This document shows, in pieces, positions 31,021 to 42,030 of a stretch of 64,000 bases of DNA. Under the pieces are notes generated by a model, which ran no database searches, was not told the origin of the DNA, and worked only from the letters and a program-made list of their open reading frames with translations. The position numbers were made by a program, and so were the translations under genes. Source of the stretch: Rhabditoides inermis. Lineage: Eukaryota > Nematoda > Chromadorea > Rhabditida > Rhabditidae. The stretch covers positions 234,501-298,500 of the forward strand of contig CAWZYM010000195.1 in assembly GCA_963966185.1 (NCBI GenBank). Direction: 5' to 3'. The first letter of the stretch is position 1. Every line of letters begins with the position of its first letter.

Positions 31021-34000
31021 TGGACTCTGTCTCGGATCAATAAAGTCACTTGTGATTTCGACCAAACATGGAATATCGATTCTTTCAAAACCCAGTCAAG
31101 CGTCGCAATTTCTGTCTTCTGTGGAAAACGTGAATCTGTGAAAACAGTTTTTCGTATGTCTTGTTTTATTTAGAATGCAACACTTGTAAAGACCCTATTT
31201 ATCTAACCGCGTGTCCCGCTGGTATGGAATGCTTGAATGAAACCGAATTGAAAACAATTGTGAAAACAGGACAGTGCAAAGAGTATGTAAGTATTGTATA
31301 TTACTGATGTATTAGATTGTTACTATACCAAAGTTCAGTTGTTCGAATGGATTTTTAGGATCAGTTGTTCGAATGGATTTTTGTATCATAACAATGCTGG
31401 AACGTGGACCGAAGTTGTTTCTGGGAAAATCACATGCGAAAAGGACGACAATTGGGTGATAGACAAAGAAAGTGAGAAAAATATCGAAGTGTTGTGCGGA
31501 AAAAGTGAGCAAACTTTATTGTGTCTTGTGAAAAACGTAATACTGTAATTATTCACGAAGTTTCATTGTTTTTTTCCAGAATGCAATACATGTAAAGAAC
31601 CTATTTATACGTGTGCCGATGGAATGAATTGTGAAAATACAAACGAATTAAAAACAATTGTGCAAACAGGACAGTGCAAAGAGTATGTATTGCACATTAC
31701 TTATGTTTTAGATTATCATTATGACCGATTTCAGGATCAGTTGTTCGAATGGATTTTTGTATCACAACAATGCTGGGATGTGGACAGAAGTTGTTTCTGG
31801 AAAAATCGCATGCGAAAAAGACGACAATTGGGTGATTAATGAAGAAAAAGAGAAAAATATCGAAGTTATGTGCGGACAAAGTGAGCACTTACTTTTCTGC
31901 AAAATAACGTTGCATTTTAATACTAATTAGAATGTAACGAGTGTCTACTTACCGAGCTGTGTGCTGATGGATATGAATGCGAAAACATCGTGAAAAACGA
32001 AAAGAAGCAATGCCTCACGTAAAAGAGTGTGACAGAGAGACACTCTCTGTCTGTCGCATCTCACTCTGCGTGAGAGATGCTTTCGTGGACTCTAGTCTGA
32101 TCATTGATTGCAGCCAACGGCACGGCGGGTGATCTACCGATAACAAGCGGGAACAGGCGGGACTCGCGTCGCTCGCCCATTGGTCCAGACGACGCTCCGC
32201 CCCGCCCCCTTCCACTATATAAGCCCCCGTCCCGACTCAGTCGTCGGTTCAGTACGGCGGTAGCTGATGCCCAGTAACCAGTCCTGAGACCACCGGTCCA
32301 ACCACAGACCACTGAGGGGTGTCGTCCCCGCGTATTTCCGTAGGCTTCGGCCTTGCGGCCGATATCCCTACCTTGCTTCCATCCATTCTCGCCAGTGCGT
32401 TGTATGTCTGATGTGCTATATAAAGATGCCACTACTCGGTCTCTTGTATTCACTTGCATCCAACGTACTGCGTGCAACTGTAGCAAGTAGTCGTCCAGCG
32501 GTAAGTACGTCATCAACGGTAGCAGTTTTGTGGTTTATATCGAAGTCCTCTGGGTTGGCACATCCGCTCAAGCGGATGTCCCTAGCAGGTAGGTCCTGGG
32601 CAGACCGGCGTTCACACGTCAAACACCTGTCACTGATAGCAGCGAGTTCGGTTTTCTAGTAACTAGTTCTTATCCAACAGTTGTAGCTACCTGTTTAGAA
32701 CTTTTTACACGATCCACCGATCGATTTTTGTTGTGATCCCGCCCCTTTTTCTTCCCCTCCCGCGCCCAGCAATCCAGCTGTGGTGTGAGAGAGAAGGAAG
32801 AGAGGAGAGTGTGCGATCGATTTAAGATATCAGGTAAAGTTGTACAATCGACATGTGACCGGCGATGTACTGTTCGGCATGCGATCGATGGACGAGTTCA
32901 CACAACTTCCATTATCCGCATCATACTACAACCCTCTTGTGCACTGGACGGTCTGCGAAACGAGGTATGTTTCTCTCTCTTGAGAGGTGTCGTCCTCGCG
33001 TCACCGTCACCGCACGTCACCGCGTCTTGTCTTTCCTGAAGGGTGTCACCCCTGCGTTCAATCGAACACAAATACTATATCGCAACAACCGCAAGGTTGA
33101 AGCGACCGTCGAGGAAAGCAGGTAAGAGCAGGTGTGTTGTGTTTCGCGCATAACACGCCAGTCTCTCTTCACTCTCTGTCTCTCTTGAGAGGTGTCATCC
33201 TCGCGTTCATTCGAACAAAACACTTTATCGCTCCCGGAAACGGTGAGTTCAGCGGTCAGCGATGAACAGCGAGAGACCGAGGGAGGCGCAGCGGTCAGCG
33301 ATGAGCAGAGGGAGACCGACGGAGGTGACAGCGAGCGAGCGATGGAGCGAGCGAGCAGAGGAGTTGTGAACACTTCTACTGGAGAGCCGGAGGGGAAAGC
33401 CCCGAGGCAATGGCCGCAGTTGAGCATTTGATATGTGACCGGCGCTGTTTCGCGAGCAGCAACGGACTATCTCTTCGCTCTGTAACAGCTTCATGTGTTG
33501 TACATCGACCCCGAAGAGGAGAACGACAAGGTGAGTTTGATGTACGGTAGGTTGAGCGTACAGTACTGTAACGATACCGTAGCGGTGCAGTGAATTCAAC
33601 GTGTTTTGTTTCGTTTTGCGCGCTTTCTGCGGCTACGGCTGGCAGCAAGTGGCGGTGTGAGCGAGTCAAATCAATAATCTCACACGTTCACCTAGTACAA
33701 TTACTCATACTGGTTTTCCGATTTTGTACATAGTATTGTTTGGTTTTATAATTACCGTGGAGTGAGTAATGCTTTCAGCGACGTAGTAGTTGTAATCCCC
33801 CGTTTAGATAGGTGGAGGAAAAAGAGAGGGAGAACGACCCAACGTGGCCCTATTATCCCTCACACCACCTCCGCCTGCGAGTTTAATTGGCTTGCCGCTC
33901 ACAAAGAACGCGCAAAGTGCAAGGTCCACTCTAGAGTGTGCACTGATCACGCCATTCGACCGAGTCAGACCATGCACTAGCGCCGCTATCCGCCTTGCCA

Positions 34001-36819
34001 TTTCGGCAGCGCTCTAATGATGGCAGCGGCTGCGGCGACAAGGGAGGCGACGGCACGTGCGGAGACATGCACGCACAAGGACTGCAAAGAGGTGGGTTGT
34101 TTTGCCACTTACTTTTGTTCGATTTATTAAATCCACGTGACTAGTTTTCTTTTTGGTTTCGTGCACTACTAATAGGCGGTAACATGGTAGCCACCAGTAC
34201 CGCACCTGTACAGGTGGGATGGGAACGCGCGGCGGTGGGACGCAATGCGAGAACCCTGCCCCAGCGCGCGCAGAGGATGAGCCTAACGTTGTGCTCTGCC
34301 CTCGAACAACGTGCCCCCAGATGCGGAGAGTGAGGTGGTATTTGCATTGGCAAAGCCCTCTCTCGATGTAACGGGACAGAGACTGCTGAGAGATGCTTTC
34401 GTGGACTCTAGTCTGATCATTGATTGCAGCCAACGGCACGGCGGGTGATCTACCGATAACAAGCGGGAACAGGCGGGACTCGCGTCGCTCGCCCATTGGT
34501 CCAGACGACGCTCCGCCCCGCCCCCTTCCACTATATAAGCCCCCGTCCCGACTCAGTCGTCGGTTCAGTACGGCGGTAGCTGATGCCCAGTAACCAGTCC
34601 TGAGACCACCGGTCCAACCACAGACCACTGAGGGGTGTCGTCCCCGCGTATTTCCGTAGGCTTCGGCCTTGCGGCCGATATCCCTACCTTGCTTCCATCC
34701 ATTCTCGCCAGTGCGTTGTATGTCTGATGTGCTATATAAAGATGCCACTACTCGGTCTCTTGTATTCACTTGCATCCAACGTACTGCGTGCAACTGTAGC
34801 AAGTAGTCGTCCAGCGGTAAGTACGTCATCAACGGTAGCAGTTTTGTGGTTTATATCGAAGTCCTCTGGGTTGGCACATCCGCTCAAGCGGATGTCCCTA
34901 GCAGGTAGGTCCTGGGCAGACCGGCGTTCACACGTCAAACACCTGTCACTAGAGCTTAAAAACTCAAAATGATTTGTTTTTAGAGTGAGTTGTCCGTCGA
35001 AAACGCTGTCATTGGTTGACACATCCGGGAATGTTTCTATCGCTTCTCCCAACATTACAAAGTGTGATATTGACAAAAACTGGAAAGTGGAAGGGCAAAT
35101 TATCGCTGTTGATCAGCTGTTTTGTGGAACAGGTTTTATTTTAATCTCATTTTATCATGTATTTAATAGTTATTTCAACAAAGTTTTGAGGTTGTAATCA
35201 ATGCAAGAAGCCCACGTATTCAAATTTTTGTGAATTTGGATATACTTGCTATGATAATTCAACAATGATTATGAAAAACGAAGGAAAATGCAACGAGTAA
35301 GTATAAAAAACATGTGATTGTAAAGTGAGTATTGTAATTTAGGTGGACTTGTGCGAGGGGTAATATGTACTATGTAGCGCATCGGAATGGAAGAGATTTG
35401 TTCATGTTTGTGGCAAATGTGCAGTGTGGTATAAACGGAATGCTGAAAGCAAACGATCAAGAATGGGATGAAGTTTCGGTTAGCTGCGCGCAAGGTGAGG
35501 ACTGTGGTGTTTTCTGATGTCATGTTGTTTTTAGAATGTACAAAATGTGTTTTCACAGAGGAAACGTGCCGTGAAGGATACAATTGTTTGTATTTCATAA
35601 AAATGCAACGTGGAGCAACGAATGGATGCCTAGAGTCAGTATCTGTTATCATTTCCCTGGACGTATCCCCCATTTTATAGGAATGGGGGCGTTTAGTAAA
35701 TAACCAATAAGAATTCGCCTTTCTATCATTAGCAAAACGCTTTGCGTATAGCATAATCCGGACCTGCATTGTAACGTCTGAGAAGCGTGACCGATGCGCT
35801 ACACTGATAGAGAGTTGAGAGTAGCGACAGCTCGTTCGGGAAATGCGCTAGAAACACCAAAGTTTTGACGGGAGTTTGAAAGTTCAAAACAGCCCGCTGG
35901 TTTGGTACGCCCGAAGGTCTCCGTTCTTCCAGAAGTTGAGTTCGAACTAAAAGTAGAATAGTGAGTCAGAGAGTCAGAGATTTATCCGGAATCGTTATAC
36001 GTGAACATGACATCGCAATCACAACAATATGAATGGAAGCACGCAGTAGGACCAAGTTCTTGGAAGGCTAACGCCGGGGGACAAACAGTTTAGCAATCAA
36101 GATGGTGGACGACGATTCTTGATCGATACACGGCCGATACTTGATCGATAATCAGCCCAATCCATTAGAACACCAAACTACGACAGAGTAGCTCCGGGAG
36201 TTCCTTTGCTTCCACGTAGCGTTTATCTCCTCGAGCCAGTAGTACTGCATTCTCGCGAGCTTCTGCATCGCCTTGCTCAAGGGTACTCGCGCAGGATCCT
36301 TTAGACGAACCGACCGCACAGCGCGGGTAAATAAGAAATAATAAGAATAGTGAGGTTTTGTCCAATTACCCCAGAATGCGCTCCTGTACCTATAAAATTG
36401 AACGTGAACGGAACGTATATACAACGCATCACGAACTTATACATGAATTTAGACACGTTTGTGAAGCAAATTTTTATTACCGAGTCGATGATATACTTTA
36501 CGACACATCTGAAACCAAGAATATGGTTTGTGGAAAGGACAATAAATGGTCGATTGATGGAAAACAACTAGAAAACGTCAAGGGAATGTGCTATACAAAG
36601 CGTAAGTAACTTTATTTTAATTATTTTTATGTGTGAGACTCAGAGTGCCGCAGTCCCCAGCATAAGTATGATTTTTGTGCAAAGACGCTTCCGATATGGT
36701 TTCCCGGATACTACTTTCTCGTTCACATCACGGGCCTTAAGGAATATCTCGACGATATAGGAGCACAGTGGTATATATATATACACACGAACAAAACAAT
36801 ATTGGAAATTACAAGCTGA
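28266..36819 (+). CDS. Secreted cysteine-rich protein with about 12 tandem two-exon modules
   Basis: Exon 1 (28266-28341) encodes MNAKSTSIAHVLLRYLPFI with a hydrophobic core, a probable signal peptide. Then pairs of exons alternate: type A (about 35-40 residues, CxxC...C...C...C, e.g. CGQCADPIEICPNGFECK) and type B (about 50 residues, xC.nGxlYy...SGK..C....W.......CG). Exon starts include 28447, 28599, 29029, 29175, 29355, 29515, 29646, 29790, 29946, 30141, 30290, 30487, 30627, 30827, 30972, 31174, 31359, 31580, 31735 and 31931. After the LTR insertion they are 34984, 35191, 35343, 35535, 36453 and 36644. Nearly all junctions share one phase, allowing module duplication. The C-terminal exon shifts frame at a TA run (near 36774) and stops at 36817. 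The homologous sequence after it runs to about 37260. Family not recognised; an extracellular role is inferred from the signal sequence and cysteines. Confidence 0.75.
32178..32223 (+). promoter_or_regulatory. LTR promoter: inverted CCAAT, GC box, TATA
   Basis: Within the LTR, ATTGG (about 32179), CCGCCCCGCCCCC (about 32198) and TATATAAG (about 32216) are arranged as in RNA polymerase II promoters. The same set is repeated in the 3' LTR near 34532. A second TATATAAA lies near 32418. Confidence 0.6.
32634..34386 (+). other. Interior of the small LTR element
   Basis: No protein recognised on either strand; the longest frames are shadows across the LTR. It holds three copies of a short hairpin motif (near 32981, 33038 and 33183), also present in the LTRs, and splice-donor-like GCAG|GTAAGA at 33120 and AAG|GTGAGT at 33530. 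Confidence 0.5.
35635..36452 (+). other. Long intron-like gap in the cysteine-rich gene
   Basis: Between the exon ending at 35634 (donor GTCAGT) and the exon starting at 36453 (acceptor ATTTAG). An intron of 818 nt is far longer than its neighbours. A similar long gap exists in dead copy 1, so it is old. No gene inside. Confidence 0.5.
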
Positions 36820-37946
36820 GGTTACTGGAAAACCCTGACACTCGAACTATTTCTCTCTATCATGAAGGAGGATATCAAAATTACCTGGATTACGAGAATA
36901 TGGAACTTGGAAAACCAAAGAAAATATCTGTACATCCTCCTTACTATGAAGTCAAAGATCTCGTCACATTCCAGTTGCAAGGAGAAACATTATTCGTAGA
37001 GCAATTGAAAGGTGTAGATGGCAAATTCTATAAGAACGGATATTCTAAATACGTTTACTAGTAAGTTCTACTAGTTTTGATCGTATGTTTATCTTGGAAT
37101 AATAATTTTATTTTCAGCTACGAGAATGGATATCTCGTTGAACAATTGACATCGATAAATGGACTGATGATGAAACGTTATTTAAAGAAAATAACGGAAA
37201 ATGATTGACGGAAATAACCAATACGAAAATGCTATTGCCATCAACTTATGAGCTATGTTCTGTGATAAAGATCTCACATGTGAGTAATAAAAGTGTTTAT
37301 TATATATCTCGTGTACGTCAAAATACTGCCATAGTCGCTATTTCGCCTTTGGCAGTCCTAAAATTTGGTCATTAGTACTACTAGAGTACATTTCTAGTAG
37401 TTCTATAGTACAACGCTGGTACTGCTATAGAATTTTGATAGAATTTGAGAATATTGTTGCTACATGATGATGCTTTAATGAATTTCATCATTTATTTTGT
37501 GTAGTATATATGTGATATAATGTTTGCATATACATAGATGTTAGACAAAAAAGAATGATAACATTTATAACACAACTAACCAACAGTCAACGCACAAACG
37601 ATAACAACTTCACAGCACTTTCAAGTGATGAACACGTTTTCAATAGTTCACAATGGCACAAGATAAAGAATGAAAACCTGAGGGTGATTTGGAACAGGGT
37701 GGGAACGTCAGAAGGAACGAATTGCACACTGGTATTGGGGAGTAACTCAAGATAATAGTACAGTACATGTGAATGGTTGATGAGATGAAACACTATGGGA
37801 TACGTGTGGAGAAGTATCATGATACTTAACGGCGGGTTGACACAAATTATACTACAAACGTATCTTCTCACTCGCCTCGAGCTCTCTTTTTTGCATCTGA
37901 CGGTGAGAAGGCTGGTCAGATCGCTTCTGCATAGGAACACAGAGGT
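36607..37946 (+). repeat. Inverted repeat 2, left arm
   Basis: Reverse complement of 38845-40183. It covers the last two exons of the cysteine-rich gene and about 0.65 kb of downstream flank. The arms are close to identical downstream of the exons, e.g. the 66-codon shadow frame at 37555-37755 is the same in both. Confidence 0.9.
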
Positions 37947-38844
37947 CGATCGTGAAACGTCACATAAATCAATAATCGCAAATCACCAGTGCATTTCAAT
38001 TATGCTTTACCAATTCGAAAAGTGCTACTGGCAATTTCACTTTGCGCCTTGAGTAGGTTACATTCTGGTCAGAATTAGGTTACATGTGGGTCAAAAGAAA
38101 GGTTACTTTCGGGTCAAAGAATGTTATGTGTACTGCACACATAACATTCATGGTTGACCCTCTTGTAGCCTTCATCTAATCGGAATGTATCCTATGATAT
38201 GTTACATTCCCCTCAACTGGCTAAAAGTAGTCTACTCTCCGGTCGGTGAATATTACTTTCCCCACAGTGTGTCCCTCTCACTCTCGCCAGCCAGAATGTA
38301 GTCTACTTTTGACAGGAAGGTAACCCTCCTCTACATGTGGCAAAAGTGAGGAAAACTTTTCAACACCAAATGTGATACTACTTTCACTTGAAATTAGACG
38401 TATTTGAGAGAACTCGATGACACCTGATAAGTATATCTAGAATTTGCATTTTTCGAAAACCCGTAACACCTTGAATGCTACTGGTGCATATAGGAAATTG
38501 TCAACGCTGGCGTCGGTTTAGTTACCCAAGTTTGGGGTAATTTCAAAAATCAAGTGTTGAATTATGATATGCAACACAACTACTTAACAATACGTAACAA
38601 CAACAGTCCCATAGTATACGTTATCGAGTTTACACGTTTCCTTTATAAACATATGATTACGTGTTCAAAAGTCCAAATGTAAAATGGCAAAAATTTTGCC
38701 GGCGACCGGAATCGAACCATGGACTTCAATACAGCCTGTGTCTTGATGGTCTGGCACGTAGACCACTATACCACGTGTGGGACATTTTGCTACGCGTTGA
38801 GAACGCATACCACTTGAGACACTTTTCATACCTCAGAAGAACCA
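37947..38844. other. Spacer of inverted repeat 2
   Basis: About 0.9 kb without a protein. It holds a long perfect hairpin (38111-38160), repeated GGTTACATT/GGGTCAAAG motifs, and on the minus strand a tRNA-like pair of boxes (TGGTATAGTGGT and GGTTCGATTCC, about 38690-38785). The tRNA arms do not pair well, so a tRNA gene is not called; a tRNA-derived repeat is possible. Confidence 0.5.
38111..38160. repeat. Perfect hairpin / cruciform
   Basis: A 13-bp perfect stem (38119-38131 with 38137-38149) has a 5-nt loop and is extended by a 7-bp outer stem GGGTCAA/TTGACCC (38111-38117 with 38154-38160). It could be a MITE remnant. Confidence 0.75.
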
Positions 38845-40183
38845 ACCTCTGTGTTCCTATGCAGAAGCGATCTGACCAGCCTCCTCACCGTCAGATGCAA
38901 AAAAAGAGAGCTCGAGGCGAGTGAGAAGATACGTTTGTAGTATAATTTGTGTCAACCCGCCGTTAAGTATCATGATACTTCTCCACACGTATCCCATAGT
39001 GTTTCATCTCATCAACCATTCACATGTACTGTACTATTATCTTGAGTTACTCCCCAATACCAGTGTGCAATTCGTTCCTTCTGACGTTCCCACCCTGTTC
39101 CAAATCACCCTCAGGTTTTCATTCTTTATCTTGTGCCATTGTGAACTATTGAAAACGTGTTCATCACTTGAAAGTGCTGTGAAGTTGTTATCGTTTGTGC
39201 GTTGACTGTTGGTTAGTTGTGTTATAAATGTTATCATTCTTTTTTGTCTAACATCTATGTATATGCAAACATTATATCACATATATACTACACAAAATAA
39301 ATGATGAAATTCATTAAAGCATCATCATGTAGCAACAATATTCTCAAATTCTATCAAAATTCTATAGCAGTACCAGCGTTGTACTATAGAACTACTAGAA
39401 ATGTACTCTAGTAGTACTAATGACCAAATTTTAGGACTGCCAAAGGCGAAATAGCTACTATGGCAGTATTTTGACGTACACGAGATATATAATAAACACT
39501 TTTATTACTCACATGTGAGATCTTTATCACAGAACATAGCTCATAAGTTGATGGCAATAGCATTTTCGTATTGGTTATTTCCGTCAATCATTTTCCGTTA
39601 TTTTCTCATAATAACGTTTCATCACCAGTCCATTTATCGATGTCATTTGTTCAACGAGATATCCATTCTCGTAGCTGAAAATAAAATTTCTATTCCAAGA
39701 TAAACATACGATCAAAACTTGAAGAACTTACTAGTAAACGTATTTAGAATATCCGTTCTTATAGAATTTGCCATCTACACCTTTCAATTGCTCTACGAAT
39801 AACGTTTCTCCTTGCAACTGGAATGTGACGAGATCTTTGACTTCATAGTAAGGAGGATGTACAGATATTTTCTTTGGTTTTCCAAGTTCCATATTCTCGT
39901 AATCATAGAACTCTTTATATCCTCCTTCATGATAGAGAGAAATAGTTCGAGTATCAGGGTTTTCCAGTAACCTCAGCTTGTATTTTCCAATAAAATTTCT
40001 TTCTTGTGTATATATATACCACTGTGCTCCTATATCGTCGAGATATTCCTTGAGGCCCGTGATGTGAACGACAACGTAGTGTCCGGGAAACCATATCGGA
40101 AGCGTCTTTGCACAAAAATCATACTTATGCTGGGGACTGCGGCACTCTGAGTCTCACACATAAAAATAATTAAAATAAAGTTC
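38845..40183 (-). repeat. Inverted repeat 2, right arm
   Basis: Partner of 36607-37946. Similarity ends sharply near 40183, just past the start of the penultimate exon copy. Confidence 0.9.
39584..40146 (-). CDS. C-terminal two exons of the cysteine-rich gene, inverted copy with open frame
   Basis: Exon 39732-40146 reads ...CRSPQHKYDFCAKTLPIW, then the region broken in the plus copy (GAQWYIYTQERNFIGKYKL) and ENPDTRTISLYHEGGY, ending at a GTAAGT donor. Exon 39584-39674 reads YENGYLVEQ... to a stop after ITEND. Unlike the plus-strand copy, the TA run (tatatatac, near 40010) keeps the frame. There are no upstream exons, promoter or signal sequence on this strand, since the arm ends at 40183. 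It is probably not expressed alone but shows what the intact C-terminal domain looks like. The domain is unrecognised. Confidence 0.6.
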
Positions 40184-40319
40184 CTCTGTCCTCTTCTATC
40201 TGTGAATACAGAGCCTCGCTTCGTCTCTGCTGCCGCACCCAATAACATGAAGGGAAAGGTGTTAGCACATCTCGGACATTGTGCCACGCTCAATTTGTTC
40301 ACTGGACCGGCGAGAGTGG

Positions 40320-40364
<45 letters not shown>

Positions 40365-40586
40365 GCGCAATATTTCATATACGTATTTTTTATTATCATA
40401 TTCTAGCACATTGGGGTATGTGTCAGTGTATCGTCAAAGTGGTTCTACGTTCTACGACAAAATCAAAGAGCAGCGAGAGCGGCGTGTTGCAAGTCGAAGA
40501 TTCAGAAGATCCAGAAGATTCAGAAGATTCAGAAGATTCAGAAGATTCACTTGTCGCCGCTCACTTGAACCAGTCGAGATCTCTCT

Positions 40587-40621
<35 letters not shown>

Positions 40622-40858
40622 TTATCGCCCCCCTTTCTCATTCTTCACGAAGATTGTCATTTGTATCGAGGTACGATGGTAGTGACTGAGAGTGGTGCTG
40701 GTTGTAGTAGTTGGTGCGCATGTGTAGTGTGAGTGGGCAGTGTGTTCCGAGTGTGCGCAGTCTACCCGGCCGGCACGCAGCTCGCATTCGACGAGGAGAG
40801 CAGCGAGAGCGGCGTGTTGCAAGTCGAGCTCACTTGTCGTCGGTCACTTGAACCAGTC

Positions 40859-40902
<44 letters not shown>

Positions 40903-40955
40903 CACGATGATTGTCATTTGTATTGAGGTACGATGGTCACAAGAAAGAGAGACGC

Positions 40956-41011
<56 letters not shown>

Positions 41012-41038
41012 GAGAGAGAGGAGAAAGAAAGAAGAGAT

Positions 41039-41097
<59 letters not shown>

Positions 41098-41126
41098 GAG
41101 AGAGAGGGAGAGGGAGAGAGAAAGAG
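40184..41126. repeat. GA/CT simple repeats with local duplications
   Basis: Contains (GA)n at 40323-40360, a 9-bp AGAAGATTC array at 40505-40550, and (CT)n at 40590-40618 and 40862-40897. GA-rich sequence runs at 40955-41126. A segment containing GCGGCGTGTTGCAAGTCGA occurs twice (about 40470 and 40802). Arg/Glu or Ser/Leu frames here are repeat artefacts. Confidence 0.8.

Positions 41127-42030
<904 letters not shown>

Larger units (their letters stand above)
32071..34949 (+). mobile_element. Coding-poor LTR element in an intron of the cysteine-rich gene
   Basis: Two 563-bp direct repeats (32071-32633, 34387-34949) show no difference by eye, so insertion is very recent. The 1.75-kb interior has no gag, RT or integrase. 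A primer-binding-like TGATAGCAG starts at 32634, one base off the TGGTAGCAG of the other element. GGGACAGAGA upstream of 34387 may serve as polypurine tract. It lies between a splice donor (CAC|GTAAAA, 32019) and an acceptor (34983), so it can be spliced out. No clear target duplication: AGAG occurs at 32024-32027 and 34951-34954, but using it would need a longer, non-matching left end (32028-32070). Confidence 0.8.

Noticed and set aside
34014..34832. 272-codon minus-strand ORF across the small LTR element
   Set aside because: Most of it is antisense to the LTR promoter region and is repeated in the other LTR; no domain.
38690..38785. tRNA gene on the minus strand
   Set aside because: Box A and box B are good, but the T-stem and acceptor stem do not pair; at most a tRNA-derived repeat.
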